A stretch of 64,000 nt of DNA from G963663365 sp963663365 (GCA_963663365.2 CAXXIH010000008.1:744001-808000), one strand, 5' to 3'. Shown: positions 1-9,045, counted from the stretch's first letter. The notes: generated from the sequence alone by a model not told the origin. Translations and numbers: made by a program.

Positions 1-1
1 A

Positions 2-361
2 AACCACTTCTTCAAAATGACCGAGCGGGGGGAAGAAGTAGCCCGCCAGATCTATGGCAACCATCTTTTACTAGAGACTTTTCTGAGCCAGGTTCTGGGC
101 GTAGACCAAGAGACCGCGCTGCTGGATGCTTGCCGGATGGAGCACCTTTTAAGCCGGGATTCCAGCATCCGTTTGCTTTGCTTCCTTAAGTATCTTTTCG
201 ATGACGAGCCGCGCTTTAAAGAAATCATCGAGGGGATGAAGAAATATCGGGAATCTTGCCCAAACGTCGGTCAGTGCGATATCTGTGATAATGAAGCAGA
301 GTGCCCGTTTGCCGACCTCCCCGGTACCGCAGAGCGTCAGAACTGGGTCATAACCGAGTAG
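2..361 (+). CDS. DtxR/MntR-family metal-dependent regulator, C-terminal part (5' truncated by window)
   Basis: The frame is open to the window edge, so the Met at 17 is internal and the true start lies outside. The visible part has the dimerisation and metal-binding core of the DtxR/MntR/TroR family: an LTxxGxxxA-like segment, then 'GNHLLLETFLSQVLG' and 'DACRMEHLLS', which in the family carry His/Glu/Cys metal ligands. A short tail follows with cysteines (CDICDNEAECPF), which is not a typical SH3 extension. Such proteins repress metal uptake genes when Fe(II) or Mn(II) is bound. The regulated target is not in the window. The next gene is convergent, so this is the last gene of its unit. Confidence 0.8.
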   Translation, partial: NHFFKMTERGEEVARQIYGNHLLLETFLSQVLGVDQETALLDACRMEHLLSRDSSIRLLCFLKYLFDDEPRFKEIIEGMKKYRESCPNVGQCDICDNEAECPFADLPGTAERQNWVITE

Positions 362-427
362 CAATACCAATTTTGCAATTCGTTCCTGCCTCCCCAAACG
401 CATCTTTGCATGAAAAGAATCTCTTTT

Positions 428-1231
428 TTAAAGCGGCCGGATTTGCATTCCTCCGCTAAGTTCGATCACTGCACCCGGCGCATAGGCAAAGTCCCCCCGA
501 GCCAATGCGGCAACAGCTTTGCCGATATCCTCAGGTTGCCCCCAACGCTTTTGAGGTATCAATCCGTCGGCGATCAGACGGTCATACTTTTCCTTGACAA
601 CAGAGGTCATATCAGTGGAAATAATTCCCGGACGAACCTCGTAGACGGCGATTCCCTCTTCAATCAGGCGGCTTGCATACAACATTCCAGCCATGCTTAA
701 GCCGGCTTTGGAAATACAATATTCAGGACGTGAGGGCGATGGTGTCGATGCCGATATTGAGGTAACGAACACAATTGTCGGCGCCGGTTCCCCTTCCACT
801 CGATCCTGAGTGAGCATTTGTTTGGCCACCAACTGTGTCAGAAAAAACGGACCTCGAAGGTTAATTTGCAGCAGACGGTCGAAACTCTCGATTTCGGTTT
901 CCAAAATATCCCGGCGGACTTTGGGAGCAACACCGGCATTGTTTACCAGCACATCAATTCGCCCAAACTTGTCCAAAGTCTCTTGAACGAGCCGCTCTCG
1001 ATCCTCAGCCAACGATATATCCGCACGCACAACCAAGGCCTCACGGCCCAATTCTTGAATTTCCTGTTGGACGGCATATGCCCCTTTTTTTAAATCAGCC
1101 GGATTAGCGGATACACCATTCACAACCACATCGCATCCCTGGCGGGCTAACTCAAGTGCAATTCCGCGTCCAATTCCCCGGCTGGCCCCAGTGACCAAAG
1201 CACAACGTTTTGTGTGGTTCATACTATTCAT
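428..1231 (-). CDS. SDR-family NAD(P)-dependent oxidoreductase (3-ketoacyl-ACP-reductase-like)
   Basis: This is a classical short-chain dehydrogenase of about 267 residues. The N-terminal nucleotide-binding motif TGASRGIG, the NNAG motif, a catalytic Ser in VFVTSISA and the YCISK (YxxxK) active site are all present, and the C-terminus ends in the usual 'VIELSGGMQIRPL' form. I chose the ATG at 1231 because a GGAG lies 9 bases upstream; a GTG at 1246 would place that GGAG inside the gene. It lies just downstream of a GH88 glucuronyl hydrolase on the same strand (95 bp gap), so a sugar or uronate reductase role (KduD-like) is possible. The sequence itself is closest to the generic FabG-like subgroup and the substrate cannot be read from it. 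Confidence 0.85.
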   Translation of the reverse strand: MNSMNHTKRCALVTGASRGIGRGIALELARQGCDVVVNGVSANPADLKKGAYAVQQEIQELGREALVVRADISLAEDRERLVQETLDKFGRIDVLVNNAGVAPKVRRDILETEIESFDRLLQINLRGPFFLTQLVAKQMLTQDRVEGEPAPTIVFVTSISASTPSPSRPEYCISKAGLSMAGMLYASRLIEEGIAVYEVRPGIISTDMTSVVKEKYDRLIADGLIPQKRWGQPEDIGKAVAALARGDFAYAPGAVIELSGGMQIRPL

Positions 1232-1326
1232 AAGATTTTGCTCCACGAAACATTGTCCGAATCAAATCGAAACAGGATGGCATCAGCCATTCGCTTGCAA
1301 CAGGCAATTTCCGGATCGTCTATAGT

Positions 1327-2710
1327 CTATAAGACTGTATCGAAAAACACGGGATAGGTTTCATTGCCTGCAAGTCTTTTTAAAAGGTTGGCAAGTTCCA
1401 TCAGGTGGTAATCGCCCCACATTGATGACTCGCCACAAGGAATTTGGCTACCCGGCGGGATGAAATCCCACCCGTTCGGGCGATGGTAGATCGAGTGCAA
1501 GAGCAAACCTTGATGCTTTGCGTTACTGCAAAGGTAAGGTTCATCCATAAGCGCCTTGGCAACTGTCAGCCCTGCCTCAAAAAAGCGCTTGCCGGAGTCG
1601 ACATCGCCTTGATCCTGTAAATAGCGTCCCAAGCGAAGCAAACCTTGCGCTGCAATAGCGGATGCCGACGCATCGACAGGTTCGTATGCATTGTATGGAT
1701 CGGCAGGCTCACTGCGGTAATCGCCCAGCTTTGCCAATCCCGGAGCTCCGGTATCCCAATAGACAATACCGTCTAAAGAGGAGTTCTCGATATAGAATTC
1801 CGATGTGACACGAGCCGCCCGTTCGAAGAGACCAAGAATATCGGCCTTGCTCTCGGCACAATCCCACAGTTCTTCTTTCAGAGAATAGATGAATTCGAGT
1901 TCTTCCGAGAATCCAAGCATCGCCCAGGCCAATCCGCGTGTCCACGTCGAAAAAGGCGAGTAGCCTTGCTGAGAACTTGGACAGCGAAATTGTCCATCAT
2001 TGCGGTTGAAGATGCATTCATGGACGGTGCGGCCGGGCAAATCATAGGCATCTCTGCCATTACCGTAATAAACACTAAAAGTCGCTGTCGCACATGCATG
2101 CCGGACAGATCGTTCTAAAAGTGAAATCCGTTTATCGCCTTCCCCCATCAGGCAATGCCCGAGCTGATGGGCCAAACCGAGAACACGTACGGTACGAATG
2201 GTGTCAACAAACAACGAATGGGGGCCATTGAAGGAATAGACAAAACCATGGCCTTGGGCAACATCGCTCCACCTGGCCGCTTGCACTGCTCCCGAGGCCT
2301 TTAATGCCATTTCATAGAATCGAAGTTCCCATTCATTGTCGGGGATTCGCCCTTCACACATCAGACGCCGCAGATTGCCGTACGTGCTGATATTGTTGAA
2401 ACCATGGTCATGCACACCGGTATGGGTGACATGCGGGGCCATACGTTCCAAGGTGTATTGACGCCCCCAGTCTCAGAAACTCAGCATCGCCGGTGGCATC
2501 ATACTGTAAAATTGCACAGCCATACTGAAATCCTTGAGTCCACTCTGTCCACCCCCGGCTTGTATAGCGGCCGGCCTTCGTGAAAACCGGTGTGCCTTGG
2601 CTTGAGTCCCAGGCGGAATCGATAGAAACAATCTTTCGAGCGGCAAGTTCAAATGTCTTTGTGACGGCGCTCGTCAGCGAGAGAGGACTAATCCCATTTT
2701 CAATCTTCAT
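1327..2710 (-). pseudogene. GH88-like unsaturated glucuronyl hydrolase, broken by a one-base frameshift
   Basis: Two overlapping minus-strand frames together make one protein of about 460 residues. The N-terminal part (2710 to about 2466) starts at ATG 2710 with GGAG 8 bases upstream and contains 'TEWTQGFQYGCAILQY'. The C-terminal part (to 1327) contains family-like segments 'GYSPFSTWTRGLAWAMLG', 'PVDASASAIAAQGLLRLG' and 'IPCGESSMWGDYHLMEL'. Removing one base from the five-C run at 2464-2468 joins the frames as LRLG-RQYTLERM-APHVTHTG. GH88 enzymes hydrate and cleave the unsaturated uronic acid left by polysaccharide lyases. The homopolymer position makes sequencing error as likely as true inactivation. 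Its neighbour downstream is the SDR gene. Confidence 0.8.
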
Positions 2711-3325
2711 TCGTCAACTCCGGGGACATGAAGTCCGGCAGGAACCATAACGGACACAGCGGCAACCGTGTGAGCCATCCGATTTCAATTGCTAAAAGAT
2801 AACGCCTTTGAACTGTTGGGCAACATTACCGGTTTCCGGCTCAAATCCATTCATTTGGAATGAGTTGATGTCTTAGAGCAAAGAAGTGTGCTGCAATCCT
2901 CACACAAATCAACAAACTTGCCAGCCGAACACAACATTCAACTCCGCATGAATGACTACTCACTCTATTTGCCGGGAACAAAGGCATACAGAAGTATTCC
3001 GCGAATAAATACGTAGACTATTCAGTCAGGATGCTTTGCCGCGAATGATCGATTACATGTATCGCACAAACAATCAAACGACTAGACATTATGACCAATG
3101 ACAAAAACTCCTTTGAGACTTTAAAATGATGATCTGCATCTGCCTGTGCTTTAATACGTGTAAACAGATAGTCCATCTCACTGTAAGCATACATAACATC
3201 AATCGAGCAAAGCGTTAACAGATGTAACCAATAAAACTATTTATGTCTTCATCTTGAGAAAACAGCTTTCATCTCGAACAACATCCTGCTAGATTTCACG
3301 CTGTTATGCCCTAAATATGGAGTAA
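2711..3325. other. Gene-free AT-richer intergenic stretch
   Basis: About 600 bases between the divergent GH88 gene and the leader of the first 495-aa secreted-protein gene. I see no convincing ORF, RNA gene or strong hairpin. It should contain the promoters of both flanking units, but no -35/-10 pair is clear enough to name. Confidence 0.6.
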
Positions 3326-3361
3326 AAAGGAGGTGATGCGCACAAACATACAATCACTTGG
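3326..3361 (+). promoter_or_regulatory. STAB-SD-like leader element, copy 1
   Basis: AAAGGAGGTGATG at 3326-3338 is complementary to the conserved 3' end of 16S rRNA over 12 bases, yet the start codon of the downstream gene is about 100 bases further on and has its own GGAG. Fourteen bases later AATCACTTGG (3352-3361) can pair with AGGTGAT to form a small hairpin. The same two blocks occur in the leader of the second gene copy while the loop bases differ. An ATG overlaps the element (nine-codon mini-ORF), but the SD-ATG spacing is too short for normal initiation. Known parallel: the STAB-SD of Bacillus thuringiensis cry3A, which stabilises mRNA. Confidence 0.5.
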
Positions 3362-3439
3362 ATAAGACTAGAAACGATTGAGAAGCGAACATCCGTTCTT
3401 GAACGAAAGAACGAACCAGCTGAAAACGGAGAAAAATTA

Positions 3440-4927
3440 ATGCAGACTTTTAAGAAACTTGGTCTTGTTATGATGTGCTTGGCGCTGGTTTCACCGGCTT
3501 TTTGCCAGACCAGAAACGCCAATCCTCAAGCCGTAGGGCTTGATGTTTTAATTGAAGACACAATTGCATTTGATACGCAATCGGACAACAACGCAAACTG
3601 GGAAGCCTACGCCGATGCTATGGGCGATGGCTCGCTGATTTTTGTTGCTAACACAACCGCCGGCAGCAGTGGCGACCTCGCCACCGAGCGTCCCGCAGTT
3701 GGTGTTGTCAATCCGGATCTCAGCTACAATGAATATGCCGGCGCGTATGACGATGCTGGCAACCCGTGGATGGAGAACCTTGATAACGAACGTAGCGATG
3801 GTAACCCCCCGGTCATCGCCGGCGACCGCCGTCCCGGTAACAGAGGGTACATCGTTGGTAACGAGTGCACACCGATGGATTTCGGTGAATTCTCAAGCGA
3901 CAACCGCTGGGCCGGATACCTCTCACACGGATTCTGTGTTCAGGCTTTTGATCTGTCCGGCGGCGACCCTGCGCCTCTGTTTACCTTACGCGATCCCGCG
4001 TATCAGTATGTTGACACAACTGTCGGTAAGGGCCGTGTCGGTGGCGTCATGTGGTTGGATAACGGTAACATCCTTACCGAAACTGAAGACCGCGACACAT
4101 TTGAATACACAGCACAAAGCAAGTCCCCGATCCTCACAATCATCGACAGCCAAACCGGCGCATGGGTGAAGTCCCCCTTCATCGCCCGCGATGATGATCC
4201 CAACACCGATGGTTGGGGCGGTCTCACCGCTTTTGCCGGTGGCTTTGCTCACCGCACCAATGGTACCGTCACCATCGAGTTCTTCGATAATGCCGGAAAC
4301 CAAACAGCTCAGTGGGAACAGATTCCAAATGACGATGATCTGAATATTCCGCTAACTGATTTCACAGACTATACAACATCCATCTCCACAACCGGTCGTG
4401 GCGATGGCAACCACATTAGCTCAGCCCTGAGCGGCACAAACATTTACTACGCCGGTTGCGGTCTGAACTGGATCGACTTCTCAAGCAACGCACCGTTCGT
4501 TACCAAGATCGATGCCATTACAGGCACCAGCGTTGCTGAAGCAATGTGCCATGAGCGCGTTGAAGTCGAAGGCTATGAAAACTATGCCGCCGGTCATCGT
4601 GCTAGCTGCTTTGTCGCCGAAAACGAAGCCGTGATCGTTGCATGGTCAGACAGCGCCAATGGTGGTGGTGGTGATGGCCAGATCATGTGCCGTGTCTTTG
4701 ACGCCGATCTGAATCCGGTCACCGAGACCTTCTTGGCCTTCCAAGCCAGTAACCTCGAAGCCGGTTCTGACATTGAGTTCAAACATGCTCAGTGCGCCAT
4801 CTCCGATGTTGGTATTCTCGTGACCTGCCGTGCGCAAGCCGGTTTTGGCCCCATCAACCAACATGCGTTCACCGTGTTTGAAAATCCACTAGCCGAACAG
4901 CCGGTTGAAGAGTGGGAACTCTACTAA
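3440..4927 (+). CDS. Unknown secreted 495-aa acidic protein, copy 1
   Basis: No family is recognised. The N-terminus is a Sec signal peptide (MQTFKKLGLVMMCLALVSP followed by AFC-Q, which could also be read as a weak lipobox). The mature part is rich in Asp, Asn and Gly, has evenly spaced Cys residues (for example NECTPMDF, HGFCVQAF, YAGCGLNW, EAMCHE, QIMCRVF, HAQCAIS) and looks like an extracellular beta-rich, possibly beta-propeller, protein. It ends PVEEWELY. GGAG lies upstream of ATG 3440. It is almost identical to the protein encoded at 5378. The long leader and strong duplication suggest high expression; a surface-layer or matrix role is only a guess. Confidence 0.75.
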   Translation: MQTFKKLGLVMMCLALVSPAFCQTRNANPQAVGLDVLIEDTIAFDTQSDNNANWEAYADAMGDGSLIFVANTTAGSSGDLATERPAVGVVNPDLSYNEYAGAYDDAGNPWMENLDNERSDGNPPVIAGDRRPGNRGYIVGNECTPMDFGEFSSDNRWAGYLSHGFCVQAFDLSGGDPAPLFTLRDPAYQYVDTTVGKGRVGGVMWLDNGNILTETEDRDTFEYTAQSKSPILTIIDSQTGAWVKSPFIARDDDPNTDGWGGLTAFAGGFAHRTNGTVTIEFFDNAGNQTAQWEQIPNDDDLNIPLTDFTDYTTSISTTGRGDGNHISSALSGTNIYYAGCGLNWIDFSSNAPFVTKIDAITGTSVAEAMCHERVEVEGYENYAAGHRASCFVAENEAVIVAWSDSANGGGGDGQIMCRVFDADLNPVTETFLAFQASNLEAGSDIEFKHAQCAISDVGILVTCRAQAGFGPINQHAFTVFENPLAEQPVEEWELY

Positions 4928-4966
4928 GATTAGTACTATCAATTTCCGTTAACGAGTAGGCTCATA

Positions 4967-4999
4967 AGGGGTTCGAGCGGTTTGTTGTCTCGAGCCCCT
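4967..4999 (+). terminator. Hairpin after copy 1, probable terminator or attenuator
   Basis: AGGGGTTCGAG (4967-4977) pairs with CTCGAGCCCCT (4989-4999) with a single G-T wobble and an 11-base loop. The T-tract that follows is poor, so it may be an mRNA-stabilising 3' hairpin rather than a full terminator. Confidence 0.5.
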
Positions 5000-5274
5000 C
5001 TACTCACCTCTCCCCTAATTTAATCTCCCACTTTCCTCTCTTTTTTACGATTTTCCCCGCAAATCGCAAACATTTCATGACACCCTATGTTATAAACCGG
5101 GTTGACGTCAGGCTCGATATCTGTATGAATTTCAGTGACAATTGATTGCTTGACGGATATCATCACTTAAGCAGAGGGATTGTATGCCGAAAAAGCTTGC
5201 GCTCTGACGGCTCAGCCGTATTGGATGCGTCAGATATAAACCATCAACCATACGTCCGGAGGGGGATGGTTTGG

Positions 5275-5311
5275 AAAGGAGGTGATGCTGAGAAAATTGA
5301 AAATCACTTGG
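5275..5311 (+). promoter_or_regulatory. STAB-SD-like leader element, copy 2
   Basis: AAAGGAGGTGATG at 5275-5287 followed by AATCACTTGG at 5302-5311, the same pair as at 3326-3361 with nearly the same spacing and different loop bases. The start codon is 90 bases downstream. The rest of the two leaders is much less alike, so these blocks stand out as conserved. The remaining stretch from 5000 to 5274 shows no credible gene. Confidence 0.5.
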
Positions 5312-5377
5312 CAATCTTTCGGTCAATAGAAAGAGCCGAGGAACCGACTTTTTGTTTTTTAGAAACGGAGAAATAAT

Positions 5378-6865
5378 ATGAGCCTACTCAAAAAACTTGG
5401 TTTTGTTGTTATTTGTTTGGCGCTGGTATCACCGGTCTTTTGCCAAACCAGAAATGCTAACCCACAAGCTGTGGGACTTGATGTTTTGATTCCCGATACA
5501 ATCGCCTTCGATACGGGCGCTGACAATAACGCCAACTGGGAAGCCTACGCCGATGCTATGGGCGATGGTTCCTTGATTTTCACAGCCAATACAACGGCTG
5601 GCTCCAGCGGCGACCTCGCCACTGAGCGTCCCGCAGTTGGTGTTGTCAATCCGGATCTCAGCTACAATGAATATGCCGGTGCGTATGACGATGCTGGCAA
5701 CCCGTGGATGGAGAACCTTGATAACGAACGTAGCGATGGTAACCCCCCGGTTATCGCCGGCGACCGCCGTCCCGGTAACAGAGGGTACATCGTTGGTAAC
5801 GAGTGCACACCGATGGATTTCGGTGAATTCTCAAGCGACAACCGCTGGTCCGGATATCTCTCACATGGTTTCTGTGTTCAGGCGTTTGATCTGTCCGGCG
5901 GCGACCCTGCGCCTCTGTTTACCTTACGCGATCCCGCGTATCAGTATGTTGACACGACTGTTGGTAAGGGCCGTGTCGGTGGTGTCATGTGGTTGGATAA
6001 CGGCAACATCGTTACCGAAACAGAAGACCGCGACACATTTGAATACACCGCGCAAAGCAAGTCCCCGATCCTCACCATCATCGACAGCCAAACCGGCGCA
6101 TGGGTGAAGTCCCCCTTCATCGCCCGCGATGATGATCCCAACACCGATGGTTGGGGTGGTCTCACCTCTTTTGCGGGTGGCTTTGCTCACCGCACCAATG
6201 GTACCGTCACCATCGAGTTCTTCGATAATGCCGGTAATCAGACAGCTCAGTGGGAACAGATTCCGAATGATGATGATCTGAACATTCCGCTGACTGATTT
6301 CACAGACTATACAACCTCCATCTCCACAACCGGTCGTGGCGATGGCAACCACATCAGCTCAGCCCTGAGCGGCACAAACGTTTATTACGCCGGTTGCGGT
6401 CTGAACTGGATCGACTTCTCAAGCAATGCACCGTTCGTTACCAAGATCGATGCCTTAACAGGCACCAGCGTTGCTGAAGCAATGTGCCATGAGCGCGTTG
6501 AAGTCGAAGGCTATGAAAACTATGCCGCCGGTCATCGTGTCAGCGTCTTTGTCGCTGAGAACGAGGCTGTTATTGCTGCATGGTCAGACAGCGCCAATGG
6601 TGGTGGTGGTGATGGCCAGATCATGTGCCGTGTCTTTGACAGCGATCTGAATCCGGTCACCGAGACCTTCTTGGCCTTCCAAGCCAGTAACCTCGAAGCC
6701 GGTTCTGACATTGAGTTCAAACATGCTCAGTGCGCCATCTCCGATGTTGGTATTCTCGTGACCTGCCGTGCGCAAGCCGGTTTTGGCCCCATCAACCAAC
6801 ATGCGTTCACCGTGTTTGAAAATCCGCTGGCCGAACAGCCTGTCGACGACTGGTCCTTGTTCTAG
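5378..6865 (+). CDS. Unknown secreted 495-aa acidic protein, copy 2
   Basis: Same length and about 95% or more identical to the protein at 3440, with changes mainly in the signal peptide, the first 30 mature residues and the C-terminal tail (PVDDWSLF here, PVEEWELY there). Signal peptide MSLLKKLGFVVICLALVSP then VFC-Q. At DNA level the first 250 bases differ at many silent sites while long central stretches are identical, which suggests gene conversion. GGAG precedes the ATG. It is followed by a strong terminator and then a pseudopilin gene, so export or assembly with pili is conceivable but not shown. Confidence 0.75.
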   Translation: MSLLKKLGFVVICLALVSPVFCQTRNANPQAVGLDVLIPDTIAFDTGADNNANWEAYADAMGDGSLIFTANTTAGSSGDLATERPAVGVVNPDLSYNEYAGAYDDAGNPWMENLDNERSDGNPPVIAGDRRPGNRGYIVGNECTPMDFGEFSSDNRWSGYLSHGFCVQAFDLSGGDPAPLFTLRDPAYQYVDTTVGKGRVGGVMWLDNGNIVTETEDRDTFEYTAQSKSPILTIIDSQTGAWVKSPFIARDDDPNTDGWGGLTSFAGGFAHRTNGTVTIEFFDNAGNQTAQWEQIPNDDDLNIPLTDFTDYTTSISTTGRGDGNHISSALSGTNVYYAGCGLNWIDFSSNAPFVTKIDALTGTSVAEAMCHERVEVEGYENYAAGHRVSVFVAENEAVIAAWSDSANGGGGDGQIMCRVFDSDLNPVTETFLAFQASNLEAGSDIEFKHAQCAISDVGILVTCRAQAGFGPINQHAFTVFENPLAEQPVDDWSLF

Positions 6866-6904
6866 GCGAAAACATTCAGACACATGTCCTCTATGGACTT
6901 TGTG

Positions 6905-6933
6905 GAGGGCCCGGTTTTCCGGGCCCTCTTTTT
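6905..6933 (+). terminator. Rho-independent terminator after copy 2
   Basis: GAGGGCCCGG (6905-6914), TTTT loop, CCGGGCCCTC (6919-6928) and five Ts. A perfect 10-bp GC-rich stem with a U-tract, 40 bases after the stop codon. Confidence 0.95.
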
Positions 6934-7051
6934 ATTTGCCCCAAAATCCGGGGAAAATGATAAGTATTATCAATGTGTTAGGAGATCACGAGACCGTTGA
7001 CAATCAAGACAATCCTTCGACAATATTGTAAGTAGAAAACGAGGTGCATAC

Positions 7052-7603
7052 ATGCGCTTAAAACATGCTTTTACACTTATTGAACTTCTAATTGTTGTGG
7101 CAATAATAGGAATTCTTGCCGCAATTGCCGTCCCGAATTTCATGAATGCAAGGATTCGCGCAAAAATCTCTCATTCACAAAGCGAGCAACGGACATATAA
7201 GCAAATTCAACAAATGTATTTGCTGGACAATAATGAATTACCCGGGCATTGGGATGGAAAAGAAGAACATTGCCCCTACATCAATCTCGGCTATCTTGGC
7301 GGCCCGCTGACAGATCCTTTCATGATCGATAGAAAAGACGTGATGGAAACCTCGCATCAGGGCATGTATCACAGCACGCATGTTCGGGAACCGGGCAACA
7401 TACTCAGCGTAAATCCCAGGTTTTATAAACTTTGGGATAACGCCAACCGGCCTTATATCATCTTTGGAGAAGGCCCCGTGGGAGCCTCCTGGGAAGACTA
7501 TGACGCCAGTAATGGCCTTATGAGTATCGGACGTCTACAAACTTTGGGATTCCGTGGAAAACGAACACCCGGATCTTACGCAGAAAATAGACAGTGTCTG
7601 TAG
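7052..7603 (+). CDS. Type II secretion/type IV pilin-like protein (pseudopilin), loner
   Basis: The N-terminus MRLKHAFTLIELLIVVAIIG is a textbook prepilin peptidase site (cleavage before Phe, Glu at +5) and membrane helix, followed by 'LAAIAVPNFMNARIRAKIS', the form common in pseudopilins of Planctomycetota-like bacteria. The 183-residue protein has a C-terminal globular part with no recognised domain (ends GSYAENRQCL). A GAGG ribosome site lies upstream. No other secretion gene is nearby. These proteins sit in the inner membrane and assemble into pseudopili or act as surface proteins; this one follows two secreted-protein genes but is separated from them by a terminator. Confidence 0.85.
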   Translation: MRLKHAFTLIELLIVVAIIGILAAIAVPNFMNARIRAKISHSQSEQRTYKQIQQMYLLDNNELPGHWDGKEEHCPYINLGYLGGPLTDPFMIDRKDVMETSHQGMYHSTHVREPGNILSVNPRFYKLWDNANRPYIIFGEGPVGASWEDYDASNGLMSIGRLQTLGFRGKRTPGSYAENRQCL

Positions 7604-7618
7604 GGAAAGAAAAACTCT

Positions 7619-8575
7619 CTACGGCTCTTTCTTTTCCAAATTTCTAAGCGACACAATGCAGCGGTCGAAATTTTTAACGGCCTCGCTTATTCGTTTGATT
7701 TCTTCTTCCATTATCTCAGATTGCCGCCGCGGATCGTTGCCTCTTATTTCGGAAAAGTTGATGGCATTCATCAAAACCTTTGTCCATTGTGTCGAGAATT
7801 TCGCGTAAGCCTTGGCGATAGAAGATACTTGCTCTGCATTAACATCTCCGCCCTCAGCCTTCTGTTCAGCATCGGACAACATCTCTTTAATCAAACGTTG
7901 AGCTAAATCACCCCGATATCGATACACTCGCCGCTGGTCCTGTAAAAGTCCGGTCCGGCAATGCAAGGCGCTATCAATATCCGGCTGCAAAGAGCGCCTC
8001 CATGTCTGATACTTTTTGAGATCCTCTGCATGATGTGTAGCCAAATCGGCCACAGTCTTCTGATCTCCTCCTGCTTGGGCTGTAGCAATTTGCCGTGCGA
8101 CCTCATCCATTTTCTTAACAAATGGATCATTTTCTTTGCGTGATTCGATTCGCTCTTCAATCGCAACAAGGTCATCCATCAAACCGTTAACACGTTTGGC
8201 AATGGCATCAAATGCTTTCGAAGTATCATGATACTCCATGGAATCAAGACGCTGGCGCGTTTTGAGTTCGTCCAACATGACATCCGATTCATGCAACCGT
8301 TTGGCAATATCGCCGACAACGCTGTTCTCGCCCCCACGCAAAGAACGTTGCACTTTTGGCTGTGGACGAAGTTTAGAGCGCTTCTCCAACGACAGCGTAA
8401 CCTCTTTCTTGTCTTTCCAAACTGTCTTGCCGCCGACAACCGTCTGTATGAGATCCGATTTATCAACTCCCATAGACCGTGCCTTTTGCTCGGCCACCAG
8501 ATTGGTAAAGGCTTTCTGGAGATTCCGCAAAGATTTGCCGGAAGTTATGTCGTCATCATTTATTGATGTAGCCAC
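7619..8575 (-). CDS. Hypothetical coiled-coil protein
   Basis: 318 residues, no family recognised. There is no signal peptide or membrane segment; the protein is charged and mostly helical, with likely coiled-coil stretches around residues 95-190 (KRLHESDVMLDELKTRQ, AIEERIESRKENDP) and 220-310. The C-terminus EEEIKRISEAVKNFDRC is also helical. It is convergent with the pseudopilin gene, 15 bp apart, and divergent from the lipoprotein gene at 8755. A structural or scaffolding role in the cytoplasm is the most that can be inferred. Confidence 0.7.
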   Translation of the reverse strand: MATSINDDDITSGKSLRNLQKAFTNLVAEQKARSMGVDKSDLIQTVVGGKTVWKDKKEVTLSLEKRSKLRPQPKVQRSLRGGENSVVGDIAKRLHESDVMLDELKTRQRLDSMEYHDTSKAFDAIAKRVNGLMDDLVAIEERIESRKENDPFVKKMDEVARQIATAQAGGDQKTVADLATHHAEDLKKYQTWRRSLQPDIDSALHCRTGLLQDQRRVYRYRGDLAQRLIKEMLSDAEQKAEGGDVNAEQVSSIAKAYAKFSTQWTKVLMNAINFSEIRGNDPRRQSEIMEEEIKRISEAVKNFDRCIVSLRNLEKKEP

Positions 8576-8754
8576 GTTTTTTTTACCCGGTTTGACTCGT
8601 CCACTGCCGCACCCAAGGGCAACGTCTCTCTATAGTGTACAGTGATATTTCCGCGATGGACGACGTCGGCACGAAAACCGTTCGAAAATTGGCATATCTG
8701 GTGATTCATATCCGGGATTGCTACGATTCCGATGTGAAGCATTGGAGTATCATT

Positions 8755-9027
8755 ATGCCGAATCCGAAATCATTGATTCACAATCCTGCGTTTCATACCG
8801 TCTCATTCGTCATAGCTGCCTGTCTCATGGGAGGCTGTGTATCTCTCCAATCTGAACATAAGCCCAGCATCGTCAATTATTCGTGGCTTGAGTCTGTTAC
8901 ACCCGGTCATCCTGCACGTGGCAATGAATGGGTAAATTTGGATTTGGCTTATCCCCGGGATAGTGCTTCAGGCAATCCCAAAACAGGCTTGCATGAAGCG
9001 GTTCAGGACTTCCTGGATATGCATTAA
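8755..9027 (+). CDS. Small putative lipoprotein
   Basis: I start at ATG 8755 (MPNPKSL); an earlier in-frame start at 8635 would add 40 unlikely residues. The segment 'FHTVSFVIAACLMGGC' is a signal peptide ending in a lipobox (LMGGC), so the mature protein would be a lipid-anchored chain of about 60 residues. No family is recognised, and the short mature part (ends LHEAVQDFLDMH) may be the remains of a longer protein. It is convergent with the radical SAM gene, 18 bp away. Confidence 0.5.
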   Translation: MPNPKSLIHNPAFHTVSFVIAACLMGGCVSLQSEHKPSIVNYSWLESVTPGHPARGNEWVNLDLAYPRDSASGNPKTGLHEAVQDFLDMH

Positions 9028-9045
9028 TCCCCGGTATCGTCACGT

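Larger units (their letters stand above)
3326..6865 (+). repeat. Tandem duplication of leader plus 1.5-kb gene
   Basis: Two direct copies of a unit made of the STAB-SD-like leader block and the 495-codon gene, about 1.94 kb apart. Coding regions are near-identical; intergenic parts outside the leader blocks are not. This arrangement favours homologous recombination between the copies. Confidence 0.85.

Noticed and set aside
3336..3365. Nine-codon leader peptide beginning at the STAB-SD ATG
   Set aside because: The SD-to-ATG spacing is about two bases, too short for efficient initiation, and the peptide in the second copy is unrelated in length and sequence.
3986..4303. Minus-strand frames inside the 495-aa genes, repeated at 5924-6352
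   Set aside because: They recur only because the genes are duplicated; they are antisense shadows without ribosome sites.
5146..5376. Open frame upstream of the second 495-aa gene
   Set aside because: It runs through the leader element, has no counterpart before the first copy and shows no protein-like features.
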